The position numbers and the translations under genes were made by a program. A model generated the notes under the pieces. The model did not search any database and had not been told where the DNA came from. It saw only the letters and a program-made list of their open reading frames with translations. A stretch of 47,360 nt of DNA from an uncultured Bacteroidales bacterium (GTDB lineage Bacteria; Bacteroidota; Bacteroidia; Bacteroidales; JAUNSR01), in the NCBI GenBank assembly GCA_947074105.1, contig CAMTON010000019.1:1-47360 (forward strand), in the 5' to 3' direction. This document shows positions 34,711 through 42,315 of this stretch, piece by piece (position 1 is the stretch's first letter; every line of letters starts with the position of its first letter).

Positions 34711-35853
34711 ATGAAAACAAAAATTTTAATTCTAGCGTTTTTAATAATCGGAATAGCAGGTCTATTCGCACAAGATGATTATAATATGGACAGAACTGAG
34801 CGCTGCAAGCAGACTTACAAAGAGCTCTTCGGTGGAGAGGCTCTTACGGGAAAGGGTAACGATCCTGAGTTAATGGATATTCTTCAGAAATTTATTTTCG
34901 GAGAAGTGTTTTATGTCGGAGATCTTACGACACAGAAAAGAGAATTACTAACGGTTGTCTCACTGGCTTCAATGCAGACACTTCCTCAGCTCAAAGCTCA
35001 TGTGGGAGCTTCGCTTAATGTGGGTGTTACTCCGCTTGAAGTAAGGGAAGCTATATATATGTGCGCCCCATTTATCGGTTTTCCGAAAACTCTTAATGCT
35101 ATAGGTGTAGCAAATGAAGTTTTTACCGAAAGAGGTATAGCTTTGCCTCTTGAAGAAAGTACAACGGTTACGGAAGCAGACCGAATCGAAAAAGGAAAAG
35201 CAATTCAGGAGTCGTTATACGGGGCTGAGATGCATAACAGTTTTGCCGGCTTGCCGGATAATTATCAGGACACTGTTTCGAATCTGCTTACCGGCCTTTG
35301 TTTCGGAGATTTCTATACCAGAAAAGGATTGTCACTTGCAGACAGAGAACTTGTTGTTCTTACTATTCTCATGTCGGAAGGTCTGATACCTCAGATAAAA
35401 CCGCATATTGCAGGTAGTATGAAACTGGGGACAAGCAAGGAGACTCTTTGTGACGTCATGATTCATCTTGCTCCTTATATCGGTTTTGCCAGGTCACTTA
35501 ACGCTATCAGAATATTAAGAGATATCGATCAGCCTGATCAGGATAAGAATATGGTAAGGCTTTCGAAAATAGTTGTTGAGAAAGGAAAACTTGAAGAGTA
35601 TAATGCTCTTCTTAAAGAAGAGATCGAAGCATCTATGTTTGCAGAGAGAGGTGTTCTTACTCTTTATGCCGTTGCTGAAAAGGAACGTCCGAATCATATC
35701 ACCATTCTTGAAATTTATGCGGATGAGGATGCTTATCAGTCACATATAAAGACACCACATTTCCTTAAATATAAACAGGGGACTCTGGATATGATACGTA
35801 ATCTTGAGCTTGTGGATGTAAGTTCTCTTATTCCGGGAATGAAAATAAAATAA
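34711..35853 (+). CDS. Exported protein with two carboxymuconolactone decarboxylase-like domains and an ABM domain
   Basis: 380 residues. The signal peptide ends GLFAQ. Domain 1 (about residues 40-145) has KRELLTVVSLASMQTLPQL and EVREAIYMCAPFIGFP; domain 2 (about 165-270) repeats the pattern with DRELVVLTILMSEGLIPQ and VMIHLAPYIGFARSL. The AhpD-type CxxC is absent in both; only domain 1 keeps one Cys (MCAPF). The last 100 residues resemble an antibiotic-biosynthesis-monooxygenase fold (LTLYAVAEKERPNHITILEIYADEDAY). Such triple-domain proteins are common next to cupins and dehydrogenases in Bacteroidota. Ring-compound or quinol chemistry is possible but unproven. A strong terminator follows. 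Confidence 0.85.
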   Translation: MKTKILILAFLIIGIAGLFAQDDYNMDRTERCKQTYKELFGGEALTGKGNDPELMDILQKFIFGEVFYVGDLTTQKRELLTVVSLASMQTLPQLKAHVGASLNVGVTPLEVREAIYMCAPFIGFPKTLNAIGVANEVFTERGIALPLEESTTVTEADRIEKGKAIQESLYGAEMHNSFAGLPDNYQDTVSNLLTGLCFGDFYTRKGLSLADRELVVLTILMSEGLIPQIKPHIAGSMKLGTSKETLCDVMIHLAPYIGFARSLNAIRILRDIDQPDQDKNMVRLSKIVVEKGKLEEYNALLKEEIEASMFAERGVLTLYAVAEKERPNHITILEIYADEDAYQSHIKTPHFLKYKQGTLDMIRNLELVDVSSLIPGMKIK

Positions 35854-35876
35854 AAGCCATTCTTATAATATTATGA

Positions 35877-35924
35877 AGATTTGTCAGCTTTCGGAATTTT
35901 CCGGAAGCTGACAAATCTTTTTGT
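35877..35924 (+). terminator. Terminator after the CMD-domain gene
   Basis: A 20-bp stem with one G-U pair (35877-35896 with 35899-35918) and a very short TT loop, followed by a T run. It starts 24 bp after the stop. Confidence 0.88.
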
Positions 35925-36114
35925 TTATACATTTACGGTACCATACATTAAAACACTGTTCAGAAGATTAACATGAATATTTAATATTGAAAAACAGTCA
36001 ATTAACCATTTTCTTTTACTATATTGTACATAATTTATATAATATAAATTAATATTTACATTTAGTTATTCGACAAAATTATTGTCGGAGTACATTTTAA
36101 ATAACATAATTATT

Positions 36115-36990
36115 ATGAAAAAATTATTTACTCTTGCTTTTCTTCTTGTAGCGGCATTTAATGTGCAGGCCCAGTTATTATGGAAAATATCCGGCAACGG
36201 AACTGAAAAACCGTCATATATCTTCGGTACTCATCATGTCGCTCCTATATCAATAATCGACAGCATTCCGGGAATTATTGATGCTTTAAACAGTTGTTCT
36301 TATGTTTATTGTGAAATAGAGGTCAAAAGCGATCAGGAAATGAAAGAGATGGCTGTTAAAACCCAGTCATATATGATGCTTCCTCAGGACAGCCTGCTGG
36401 ATAAAATTATGAAAGATGAAGATTATCAAAAGCTTGGAGAAGTGATAAAAACAGAGCTTGGTGCTGACATAGATGCTTTAAAAGTTTTGAAGCCTATGGC
36501 AATATCGGCAACATTATCAATGGTCCAGAGTCAGAAGTATTTTGCGAATATCGACTCTCCGGTTCAGCTTGATTCTTATATGCAGTCGCTTGCTACAGAA
36601 AGCAATATTGGAATTAAAGGTTTTGAGACACCGGAGTTTCAGGCTCAGATGCTGTTCTGTACTCCGCTTGATCAGCAGGTAGAAGATCTTGTTGAAACAA
36701 TAAATGATATGGATAAGTCAATGAAAGCTATACGTCTTCTGACAGAACTTTATATGAGTCGTGATCTTGACGGAATGTATGCCTTAATGACAGATCCGGA
36801 TATGGGAACATCGGAAAGAGAACTTGAAAGAATGATGTACGGACGCAACAGAACATGGGCAGAACATCTTAAAACCGTACTTCCCTCAGATCATGTATTT
36901 ATCGTTGTTGGTGCAGGACATCTTCCGGGTGATGACGGAATGATCGAGCTTCTGAGAAGACAGGGATATACGGTAGAACCGATAAATTAA
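36115..36990 (+). CDS. TraB/GumN-family exported protein
   Basis: 291 residues from the ATG at 36115; an in-frame TTG at 36082 is rejected because the ATG opens directly onto a signal peptide (MKKLFTLAFLLVAAF, ending VQAQ). Family signatures are SYIFGTHHVAP near the start and VFIVVGAGHLPGDDGMIELL near the end, with conserved Glu in YCEIEV. The TraB/PrgY/GumN family is related to Tiki metalloproteases, whose active site uses the GTHH and GAGH motifs, so a periplasmic metallopeptidase is plausible. It stands alone between the redox region and the ars operon. Substrate unknown. Confidence 0.88.
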   Translation: MKKLFTLAFLLVAAFNVQAQLLWKISGNGTEKPSYIFGTHHVAPISIIDSIPGIIDALNSCSYVYCEIEVKSDQEMKEMAVKTQSYMMLPQDSLLDKIMKDEDYQKLGEVIKTELGADIDALKVLKPMAISATLSMVQSQKYFANIDSPVQLDSYMQSLATESNIGIKGFETPEFQAQMLFCTPLDQQVEDLVETINDMDKSMKAIRLLTELYMSRDLDGMYALMTDPDMGTSERELERMMYGRNRTWAEHLKTVLPSDHVFIVVGAGHLPGDDGMIELLRRQGYTVEPIN

Positions 36991-37034
36991 ATCTACATTG
37001 AAATCCAAAAAATATTAATTTCTTATTTAATTGC

Positions 37035-37084
37035 AAAAGCCTGTTTATTTGTTCGTATATTTACGAACAAATAAACAGGCTTTT
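37035..37084 (+). promoter_or_regulatory. arsR operator-promoter: 23-bp perfect inverted repeat
   Basis: Positions 37035-37057 are the exact reverse complement of 37062-37084, with a TATT spacer. The core TTCGTATATTTACGAA contains a -7-like TATATTTA (37056-37063) and the palindrome ends one base before the arsR ATG. ArsR dimers bind such inverted repeats over promoters, so autorepression is likely. In RNA the repeat could also act as a hairpin or terminator for the upstream gene. Confidence 0.75.
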
Positions 37085-37085
37085 T

Positions 37086-37418
37086 ATGATAAAAAGAAAA
37101 AATGAACCTACTGATAAACAGGTTTTACTTGCAAGATTTGCCAAAGCAATGGGACATCCTACACGCATTGCCATACTTGAATTTCTGCTGAAACAGGAAA
37201 ACTGCTATTTTGGAGATATTCACGAAGAGCTTCCTATTGCAAAAGCAACTGTTTCGCAGCACCTTAAAGAGCTTAAGGATTCGGGACTTATACAGGGCGA
37301 AGTTGAAACACCTAAAGTAAAATATTGCATTAATAAGGATAACTGGATTATTGCGAAAGAATTATTCGGAAATTTCTTTCAAAACGATAATCATATAAAT
37401 AAGAAATGTTGTAAATAA
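37086..37418 (+). CDS. arsR: ArsR-family arsenic-responsive repressor
   Basis: Winged-helix repressor of 110 residues that leaves DNA when trivalent arsenic binds. The HTH is PIAKATVSQHLKELKDSGLI (about residues 50-69). The canonical As(III) motif ELCVCD is replaced by ENCYFGD, keeping one Cys (Cys40). Other cysteines are Cys81 and a vicinal pair Cys108-Cys109 at the C-terminus (NKKCCK), which may form a relocated metalloid site, as seen in other atypical ArsR proteins. First gene of the operon, directly behind its probable operator. Confidence 0.9.
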   Translation: MIKRKNEPTDKQVLLARFAKAMGHPTRIAILEFLLKQENCYFGDIHEELPIAKATVSQHLKELKDSGLIQGEVETPKVKYCINKDNWIIAKELFGNFFQNDNHINKKCCK

Positions 37419-37475
37419 TTTTTTTGCGGATATTGTTCGTTGTTTTGCGAATTACATATTAAAATAAACTATCAT

Positions 37476-37709
37476 ATGGAAATAAAAGTATTGGGTACGG
37501 GATGTGCATCCTGTAAAGCATTGTTTGAAACGGTAAAACAGGCAGTAAAAGAGAGTAATATTGATGCCGTAGTAATTAAAGAAGAAGACATGATGAATAT
37601 TATGTCATATAATGTAATGAGTCTGCCGGCAATCGTCATAGATGAAAAGGTTGTTTCAAAAGGGAAAAAACTCTCTTTATCAGAGGTGAAAGAGTTAATC
37701 TCAAAATGA
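37476..37709 (+). CDS. arsE: Small thioredoxin-like protein (ArsE position)
   Basis: 77 residues from the ATG at 37476; an in-frame TTG at 37440 gives a longer reading that does not add to the fold. It is a redox-active-disulfide-protein-2 type thioredoxin: IKVLGTGCASCKAL has the CxxC at residues 10 and 13, and SLPAIVIDEKVV carries the cis-Pro. In Bacteroides ars operons a protein like this sits directly before ArsF and ArsG. Likely a cytoplasmic thiol donor for the ArsG membrane relay. Confidence 0.82.
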   Translation: MEIKVLGTGCASCKALFETVKQAVKESNIDAVVIKEEDMMNIMSYNVMSLPAIVIDEKVVSKGKKLSLSEVKELISK

Positions 37710-37716
37710 TTATAGC

Positions 37717-38157
37717 ATGAGAAAATGGATAATTATTCTAATGGTTTCTTTTATTATGATTTCTTGTGAAAATAAACACAGGAATCAAAATGAAACCTCC
37801 TCGTCAGAAGCCGGTCTGGATAAAGATTGTATAGAGGTACTCTATTTTCACACAAAAAAGCGCTGTATAACCTGTAATGCAATAGAAGACCTTACAAAAG
37901 AAGTCATTGACACTTATTTTACAGATACGATAAATGAAAACATGGTGATTTTGAAGGTTATAGATATCTCCACTGAAGAAGGCGAAAAGATTGCAGATAA
38001 ATATGAAGTAACATGGTCATCTCTCTTTGTCAATAAGTGGGTTGAAGGAAAAGAAAACGTTAACAATATGACAGATTTTGCTTTTTCATTCGCCAGAAAT
38101 TCACCTGAAAAATTTAAAACAGGAATAAAGGATAAAATCGAAGAATTACAAAAATAA
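37717..38157 (+). CDS. arsF: ArsF-family lipoprotein (nitrophenyl-arsenical reductase subunit family)
   Basis: 146 residues. The signal ends in the lipobox FIMISC, with Cys17 acylated. A thioredoxin-like domain has the CxxC in HTKKRCITCNAIEDL (about residues 50-53) and the later VTWSSLFVNKW. The order ArsR-Trx-ArsF-ArsG matches the Bacteroides operon in which these genes are annotated as a nitrophenyl-compound nitroreductase system. It starts 7 bp after arsE and ends 2 bp before arsG. I infer that it takes electrons from ArsG on the periplasmic side. Confidence 0.82.
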   Translation: MRKWIIILMVSFIMISCENKHRNQNETSSSEAGLDKDCIEVLYFHTKKRCITCNAIEDLTKEVIDTYFTDTINENMVILKVIDISTEEGEKIADKYEVTWSSLFVNKWVEGKENVNNMTDFAFSFARNSPEKFKTGIKDKIEELQK

Positions 38158-38159
38158 CT

Positions 38160-38867
38160 ATGGAATATCTTCATTCTCTTATTGAAAACAGCAATATACC
38201 ATTGTTTACAGCATTTATACTGGGAATATTAACAGCTATAAGCCCTTGTCCTATGGCTACAAATATCAGTGCAATTGGATATATAAGCAAGGATATTGAA
38301 AACAGACACAGAGTTTTCATGAATGGCTTATTTTATACGCTTGGACGTGTAATAGTATATACAGTGCTTGGATTCATAATAATACCGTTACTGAGAGAAG
38401 GAACAAGCATATTCGGTATTAAGAAATTCATTTTTAAATACGGTGAAATGTTTATAGGACCTGCCTTAATCATTATCGGATCATTTATGCTTTTATCAGG
38501 AAGGATAAATATACCGGGATTAAAATTCACTAATAGCGGAGAAGGATTAAAGAATAAAGGCGGATGGGGAGCATTAATACTGGGGATACTTTTCGCTCTC
38601 GCCTTTTGTCCTGCAAGCGGAGTCTTATATTTTGGAATGCTGATGCCCATGTCTGCCTATGAAACAGGCGGATATCTACTACCTGTAGCCTATGCTATAG
38701 CAACAGGATTACCGGTTATCATAGTTGCATGGGTTTTGGCATATAGTATATCAGGAATAAGCAGTTTTTATAAAAAAGTCATTAGTATACAAAAATGGCT
38801 TAATACTATTATATCGATATTATTTATAGTTATCGGAATATATTATATAATAACATTATACATATGA
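38160..38867 (+). CDS. arsG: ArsG-family CcdA/DsbD-like membrane protein
   Basis: 235 residues with about six membrane helices. Two intramembrane Cys motifs, AISPCPMATN (about residue 30) and LAFCPASGVL (about residue 150), are placed as in CcdA/DsbD-beta, where they form a thiol relay across the membrane. The family is annotated as ArsG, aromatic arsenical permease, in Bacteroides operons; the Cys pair makes electron transfer at least as likely as export. The stop overlaps the next start (ATGA at 38864), so translation is coupled. Confidence 0.82.
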   Translation: MEYLHSLIENSNIPLFTAFILGILTAISPCPMATNISAIGYISKDIENRHRVFMNGLFYTLGRVIVYTVLGFIIIPLLREGTSIFGIKKFIFKYGEMFIGPALIIIGSFMLLSGRINIPGLKFTNSGEGLKNKGGWGALILGILFALAFCPASGVLYFGMLMPMSAYETGGYLLPVAYAIATGLPVIIVAWVLAYSISGISSFYKKVISIQKWLNTIISILFIVIGIYYIITLYI

Positions 38868-39811
38868 TAAGAAAAGTCACAATTGAGGATGCCGGAAGAA
38901 TCTGTGAAATTTACAATTATTATGTTGTGAATACTGTGGTATCTTTTGAAACAGATGCTGTAAGCATTGAGGATATGAAACAACGAATACAGGATTCCAT
39001 ATCCGGAGATTATCCATATTTTGTTTATGAGATAAATAATATAGTTGTAGGATACTGTTATCTTCATGCATGGTCGGGTCGTTGTGCATATCGTACATCG
39101 ACAGAAATATCAATATATATAGATAAGGATTTCCTTCACAGGGGAATAGGTCGCATAATGATGGATCATATGCTGAACAATATTGATTTATCGCGTTTTC
39201 ATACCATCATTGCCGGCATAGCGCTTCCGAATGAAGCAAGTATCGCTTTACATGAGAAATACGGATTTGAAAAGATTTCGCATTTTAAAGAGATAGGATT
39301 CAAGTTCGGAAAATGGAGAGATGTCGGTCACTGGCAGTTAATTCCGGAAAACAAAGTCAAAGTGCTTATTTTGTGTACAGGTAACAGCTGTCGCAGTCAG
39401 ATGGCTCATGGATTCCTTCAGTCTTTTGATAAAGATCTGAAAGTATGTTCGGCCGGTACGGATGCTGCAGGTAAATTGAATGCAGGGGCAGTAAAAGCGA
39501 TGAAAGAGGCAGGTATAGATATCTCCGGACATACGTCAGATCCCGTTGAAAAATATCTTGATGAAGACTGGGATTATGTAATAACTGTTTGCGGAGGTGC
39601 TAATGAGTCATGTCCTGCTTTCAGCGGAAAAGTAAAAAGCAGAATACATATAGGATTCGATGATCCTTCACATGCGACGGGTTCTCAGGAATTTATTGAA
39701 TCGGAGTTCATAAGAGTAAGAGATGAAATAAAGACACGCTTCTTTGAATTTTATATCAAAGAAATTAAAAAGCAGGAATATCCAAGGTGTTCGTGTGGTG
39801 GAGGTTGTTAA
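38864..39811 (+). CDS. ArsN-type N-acetyltransferase fused to thioredoxin-coupled arsenate reductase ArsC
   Basis: 315-residue bifunctional protein. Residues 1-162 are a GNAT acetyltransferase of the phosphinothricin/ArsN type: GYCYLHAWSGRCAYRTSTEISIY, acetyl-CoA loop HRGIGRIMM and the WRDVGHWQL end (landmarks). Residues 166-300 are a low-molecular-weight-phosphatase-type arsenate reductase: P-loop CTGNSCRS (Cys171 to Arg177), relay pair Cys243 and Cys250 in VCGGANESC, and Asp in GFDDPS. The tail CSCGGGC (Cys309, 311, 315) could bind As(III). ArsN enzymes acetylate arsinothricin-like amines; ArsC reduces As(V). It overlaps arsG by 4 bp and precedes arsP by 3 bp. Confidence 0.88.
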   Translation: MIRKVTIEDAGRICEIYNYYVVNTVVSFETDAVSIEDMKQRIQDSISGDYPYFVYEINNIVVGYCYLHAWSGRCAYRTSTEISIYIDKDFLHRGIGRIMMDHMLNNIDLSRFHTIIAGIALPNEASIALHEKYGFEKISHFKEIGFKFGKWRDVGHWQLIPENKVKVLILCTGNSCRSQMAHGFLQSFDKDLKVCSAGTDAAGKLNAGAVKAMKEAGIDISGHTSDPVEKYLDEDWDYVITVCGGANESCPAFSGKVKSRIHIGFDDPSHATGSQEFIESEFIRVRDEIKTRFFEFYIKEIKKQEYPRCSCGGGC

Positions 39812-39814
39812 GAT

Positions 39815-40783
39815 ATGATACAGAACTTTGCTGACTGGCTGGTTTTTAATATTGCCGGGTTAAATCCGGATAGTCATTTTGGGTCAGCTCTTAATTTTTT
39901 TATTTATGATACGGTAAAGATTATTTTTCTTCTTTTCCTTATCAGTGTGATAATGGGCATTGTCAATGCATATCTTCCGATAGACAGATTGCGGAACTTT
40001 CTTATTACACGAAAGCTTTACGGATTTCAATATCTTCTGGCATCTGTATTCGGTGCTATTACACCTTTCTGCAGCTGCTCATCAATACCTTTATTCATAG
40101 GCTTCGTCAAGGGAGGAATACCTCTTGGTGTAACTTTTGCATTTCTTATCACCTCTCCCCTTGTAAATGAAGTGGCAGTAGCAATGTTTCTTGGTACATT
40201 CGGTTTGAGAATCACCCTTATATATTTACTAAGCGGAATATTCCTAGGAGTCGTCGGAGGATGGATTCTTGGTAAATTCAGACTTGAAAAATATCTGACA
40301 GACTGGGTCCGCGCTATACAGGTTCAATCTGAATCTGAAGCAGAAGAATGGAAGGCAGAAAAAGTTACATTCTTACATCGGCTGCCTGTTATCTTAAAAG
40401 ATGCCTGGTCTATAGTAAAGGGAGTCCTAATATATATAATAATAGGTATAGCAATTGGAGCGGTGATGCATGGTTATGTTCCGGAAGGTTTTTTCGAAGA
40501 ACACCTTTCGGCAGATAAATGGTATAGTGTACCATTAGCTGTCATACTTGCCGTACCTATGTATGCAAATGCAGCAGGAATAGTTCCTGTCATACAGGTA
40601 TTTGTAGCAAAAGGAGTTCCGTTGGGTACAGCAATGGCTTTTATGATGGCTGTTGTCGGTTTGTCGGTTCCGGAGGCGACAATGCTGAAAAAAGTTATGA
40701 CTTGGAGACTGATCTTTATATTCTTCGGAACTATAACGTTGTTTATAATACTAATGGGATATATGTATAATCTAATCTTATAA
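39815..40783 (+). CDS. arsP: ArsP-type permease (organoarsenical efflux; PF03773 family)
   Basis: 322 residues with about eight membrane helices. The first block holds the family Cys motif FGAITPFCSCSSIPLFIGF (Cys86, Cys88), and LITSPLVNEVAVAMFLG and LAVPMYANAAGIVPV are further signatures. ArsP of Campylobacter exports trivalent aromatic and methylated arsenicals, and the operon context supports that role; related family members move Cu or Zn, so this is an inference. Last gene of the ars operon, followed by a terminator. Confidence 0.85.
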   Translation: MIQNFADWLVFNIAGLNPDSHFGSALNFFIYDTVKIIFLLFLISVIMGIVNAYLPIDRLRNFLITRKLYGFQYLLASVFGAITPFCSCSSIPLFIGFVKGGIPLGVTFAFLITSPLVNEVAVAMFLGTFGLRITLIYLLSGIFLGVVGGWILGKFRLEKYLTDWVRAIQVQSESEAEEWKAEKVTFLHRLPVILKDAWSIVKGVLIYIIIGIAIGAVMHGYVPEGFFEEHLSADKWYSVPLAVILAVPMYANAAGIVPVIQVFVAKGVPLGTAMAFMMAVVGLSVPEATMLKKVMTWRLIFIFFGTITLFIILMGYMYNLIL

Positions 40784-40798
40784 CGATATGTAAATATT

Positions 40799-40852
40799 AA
40801 GCATCGGATTATGGGGCTACTCACTGCCTCATATATCCAATGCTTTTTTAGA
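40799..40852 (+). terminator. ars operon terminator
   Basis: A long stem (40799-40817 with 40826-40845, one bulge, AAGCATCGGAT paired with ATCCAATGCTT) followed by T6. It starts 15 bp after the arsP stop. Confidence 0.85.
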
Positions 40853-40891
40853 AAGGTTATATTATTTCTATTTTATCATATATTGAAAAAG

Positions 40892-40913
40892 ATATCTTCT
40901 TTTAAGAAGGTAT
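40892..40913 (-). terminator. Probable tatA terminator
   Basis: A 10-bp stem (40892-40901 with 40904-40913) just beyond the tatA stop. T-rich sequence follows on the minus strand and also on the plus strand, so it may be bidirectional. Confidence 0.6.
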
Positions 40914-40921
40914 TTTTTCAG

Positions 40922-41143
40922 TTAATTTTTATCTTCAGAAATTTGTTTTTGAACAGGTACTTTAGCTTCTGCCTCTCCCGTGACTCCGTTCATTCCTTCC
41001 TTAAAGCTTTTGATGCCGACACCGACACCCTTCATCAGTTCCGGAATTTTTTTTCCTCCGAAAAGAAGTATCACAGCAAAAACGATAAGAATTATTTCGG
41101 AACCTCCGATTCCCATAAAAAGTAGCATATTAGATGATATCAT
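40922..41143 (-). CDS. tatA: TatA/E twin-arginine translocase subunit
   Basis: 73 residues. One N-terminal membrane helix (GSEIILIVFAVILLFGGKKIPEL) runs into the amphipathic helix with the FGGKKIPELMKGVGVGIKSF signature of TatA/TatE, and the tail is charged. TatA polymerises to pass folded proteins across the inner membrane. It lies 17 bp after the cupin gene on the same strand, so the two are probably cotranscribed under the AraC-type operator at 41739. No tatC is in the window. The Tat-signal aldo/keto reductase belongs to the same proposed regulon. Confidence 0.93.
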   Translation of the reverse strand: MISSNMLLFMGIGGSEIILIVFAVILLFGGKKIPELMKGVGVGIKSFKEGMNGVTGEAEAKVPVQKQISEDKN

Positions 41144-41160
41144 ATTTTATAAATTTGAAT

Positions 41161-41676
41161 TTATTTTTTCAGTACACTGTTTACAACGGCATATTCAGCG
41201 TCATTAACAGGTTCAAGCCATGTGTTTTCATTATACTGAGGATTACACTCTATTGCAAGGTGAGAAAACCAGCTGTCGGCAGTAGCACCGTGCCAGTGAA
41301 CAACGTTTTTACCGATCTCCACGACATCACCCTCTTTAAGTAGCTGCGCGGGTTTTCCTTTTTCCTGATACCAGCCTTCACCGCCAACGACAACCAATAT
41401 CTGTCCGCCGGTATGGCTATGCCAATTGTTACGACACCCAGGCTCAAATGTAACATTTGAGATCGGAACATTAAGTTCTTTATTATGTGTCAGAGGCGCA
41501 AGATAGGCCTGACCGATAAAATATTTTGAATACATTTCAGGAAGCTTGTTTCCAATAGGAAAATCACTGATTTTCGAAGCCTCAATTTCTTTATTGTTAT
41601 CCATATTCTGAGCATTTAATAATGTAAATGAAAATAATGACATTATACTGATTGCTATTATAAAGAACAGTTTCAT
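41161..41676 (-). CDS. Exported cupin-domain protein
   Basis: 171 residues. The signal peptide ends LLNAQ. The cupin core has the metal-binding motif WHSHTGGQILVVVGGEG (two His, about residues 86-88) and a second conserved block LKEGDVVEIGKNVVHWHGA (last His ligands). Such cupins often occur beside carboxymuconolactone-decarboxylase-like and flavodoxin genes in Bacteroidota, and some are fused to them. First gene of a cupin-tatA unit whose promoter carries AraC operator copy 4. Isomerase or dioxygenase chemistry is possible; I cannot assign a substrate. Confidence 0.88.
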   Translation of the reverse strand: MKLFFIIAISIMSLFSFTLLNAQNMDNNKEIEASKISDFPIGNKLPEMYSKYFIGQAYLAPLTHNKELNVPISNVTFEPGCRNNWHSHTGGQILVVVGGEGWYQEKGKPAQLLKEGDVVEIGKNVVHWHGATADSWFSHLAIECNPQYNENTWLEPVNDAEYAVVNSVLKK

Positions 41677-41700
41677 AAAGATTCGTCATTTAATTATATG

Positions 41701-41769
41701 CAAATATATATTTTGTCTGTCATACGTCAGTTATACAATTTACCGATGATTGTATACAAATAACTGATA
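41701..41769 (-). promoter_or_regulatory. cupin-tatA promoter with AraC-type operator, copy 4
   Basis: A perfect -7 TATATTTG (reverse of 41701-41708). The -33 position (41728-41731) is weak. The operator at 41739-41769 equals copy 1 at 26 of 31 positions, including an unbroken 17-bp GATGATTGTATACAAAT; half-sites TTTAC (41739) and ATAAC (41760) are 21 bp apart. Exactly 30 nt separate it from the -7 box, as at the flavodoxin operon. Confidence 0.75.
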
Positions 41770-41820
41770 TTTAAGCTTAAAGGTTGTGCGATAAAGAAAA
41801 AAAGGGTGTACAGAATATAA

Positions 41821-41865
41821 AACGGTCATTCTCCCGTCTTATATCTTAACAGGAAAATGACCGTT
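41821..41865 (-). terminator. Inverted repeat after the DUF2147 gene
   Basis: A 14-bp stem with one mismatch (41821-41834 with 41852-41865), loop 17 nt. It lies 19 bp beyond the DUF2147 stop. The T-tract is poor, so it is less certain than the other terminators. Confidence 0.55.
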
Positions 41866-41883
41866 GTCATATCATTCTTTTAT

Positions 41884-42315
41884 TCAGGGACGTTTCCAGT
41901 ACTGAGAACGACTGAACGGACCTACTGAACCTTTTACAATAAGAGTATTAGGATCCTTTGGATCTATTTTAACAGAACAATTATATGATTTTCCGTTTTT
42001 GGGATCTGTGATCGTTCCGTCTTTATATTCTTCTCCTTTCTTTACAAGATTTTCTATAACGTTCATACCGATCACCTTTTTGTCTTTTTTATCGCCTTTA
42101 CATTTATTACAGATAACATCTTCGGGATTTATTCCGGTTGTCACATTATATAGTTTCAGTACTTTAGCAAAATATTTACCACCTTTTTCGTAAATTTCCA
42201 CTTCTGATTTTGGCTGTTTTGTCTCATCATCATAGGAAACCCACTTACCAAGTATCTCCTGTGCGTTTACGAAATACGAACACAGAAAAAACATTATAAA
42301 AACAAACTGTCTCAT
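41884..42315 (-). CDS. DUF2147-family exported protein
   Basis: 143 residues. The signal peptide ends YFVNAQ. The mature domain begins with EILGKWVSYDDETKQPKSEVEIY and ends GSVGPFSRSQYWKRP, both typical of DUF2147 (lipocalin-like beta-barrel). A CNKC pair (DVICNKCKGDKKDKK) is the only Cys motif and is common in the family. No function is known. Single gene. Confidence 0.88.
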   Translation of the reverse strand: MRQFVFIMFFLCSYFVNAQEILGKWVSYDDETKQPKSEVEIYEKGGKYFAKVLKLYNVTTGINPEDVICNKCKGDKKDKKVIGMNVIENLVKKGEEYKDGTITDPKNGKSYNCSVKIDPKDPNTLIVKGSVGPFSRSQYWKRP

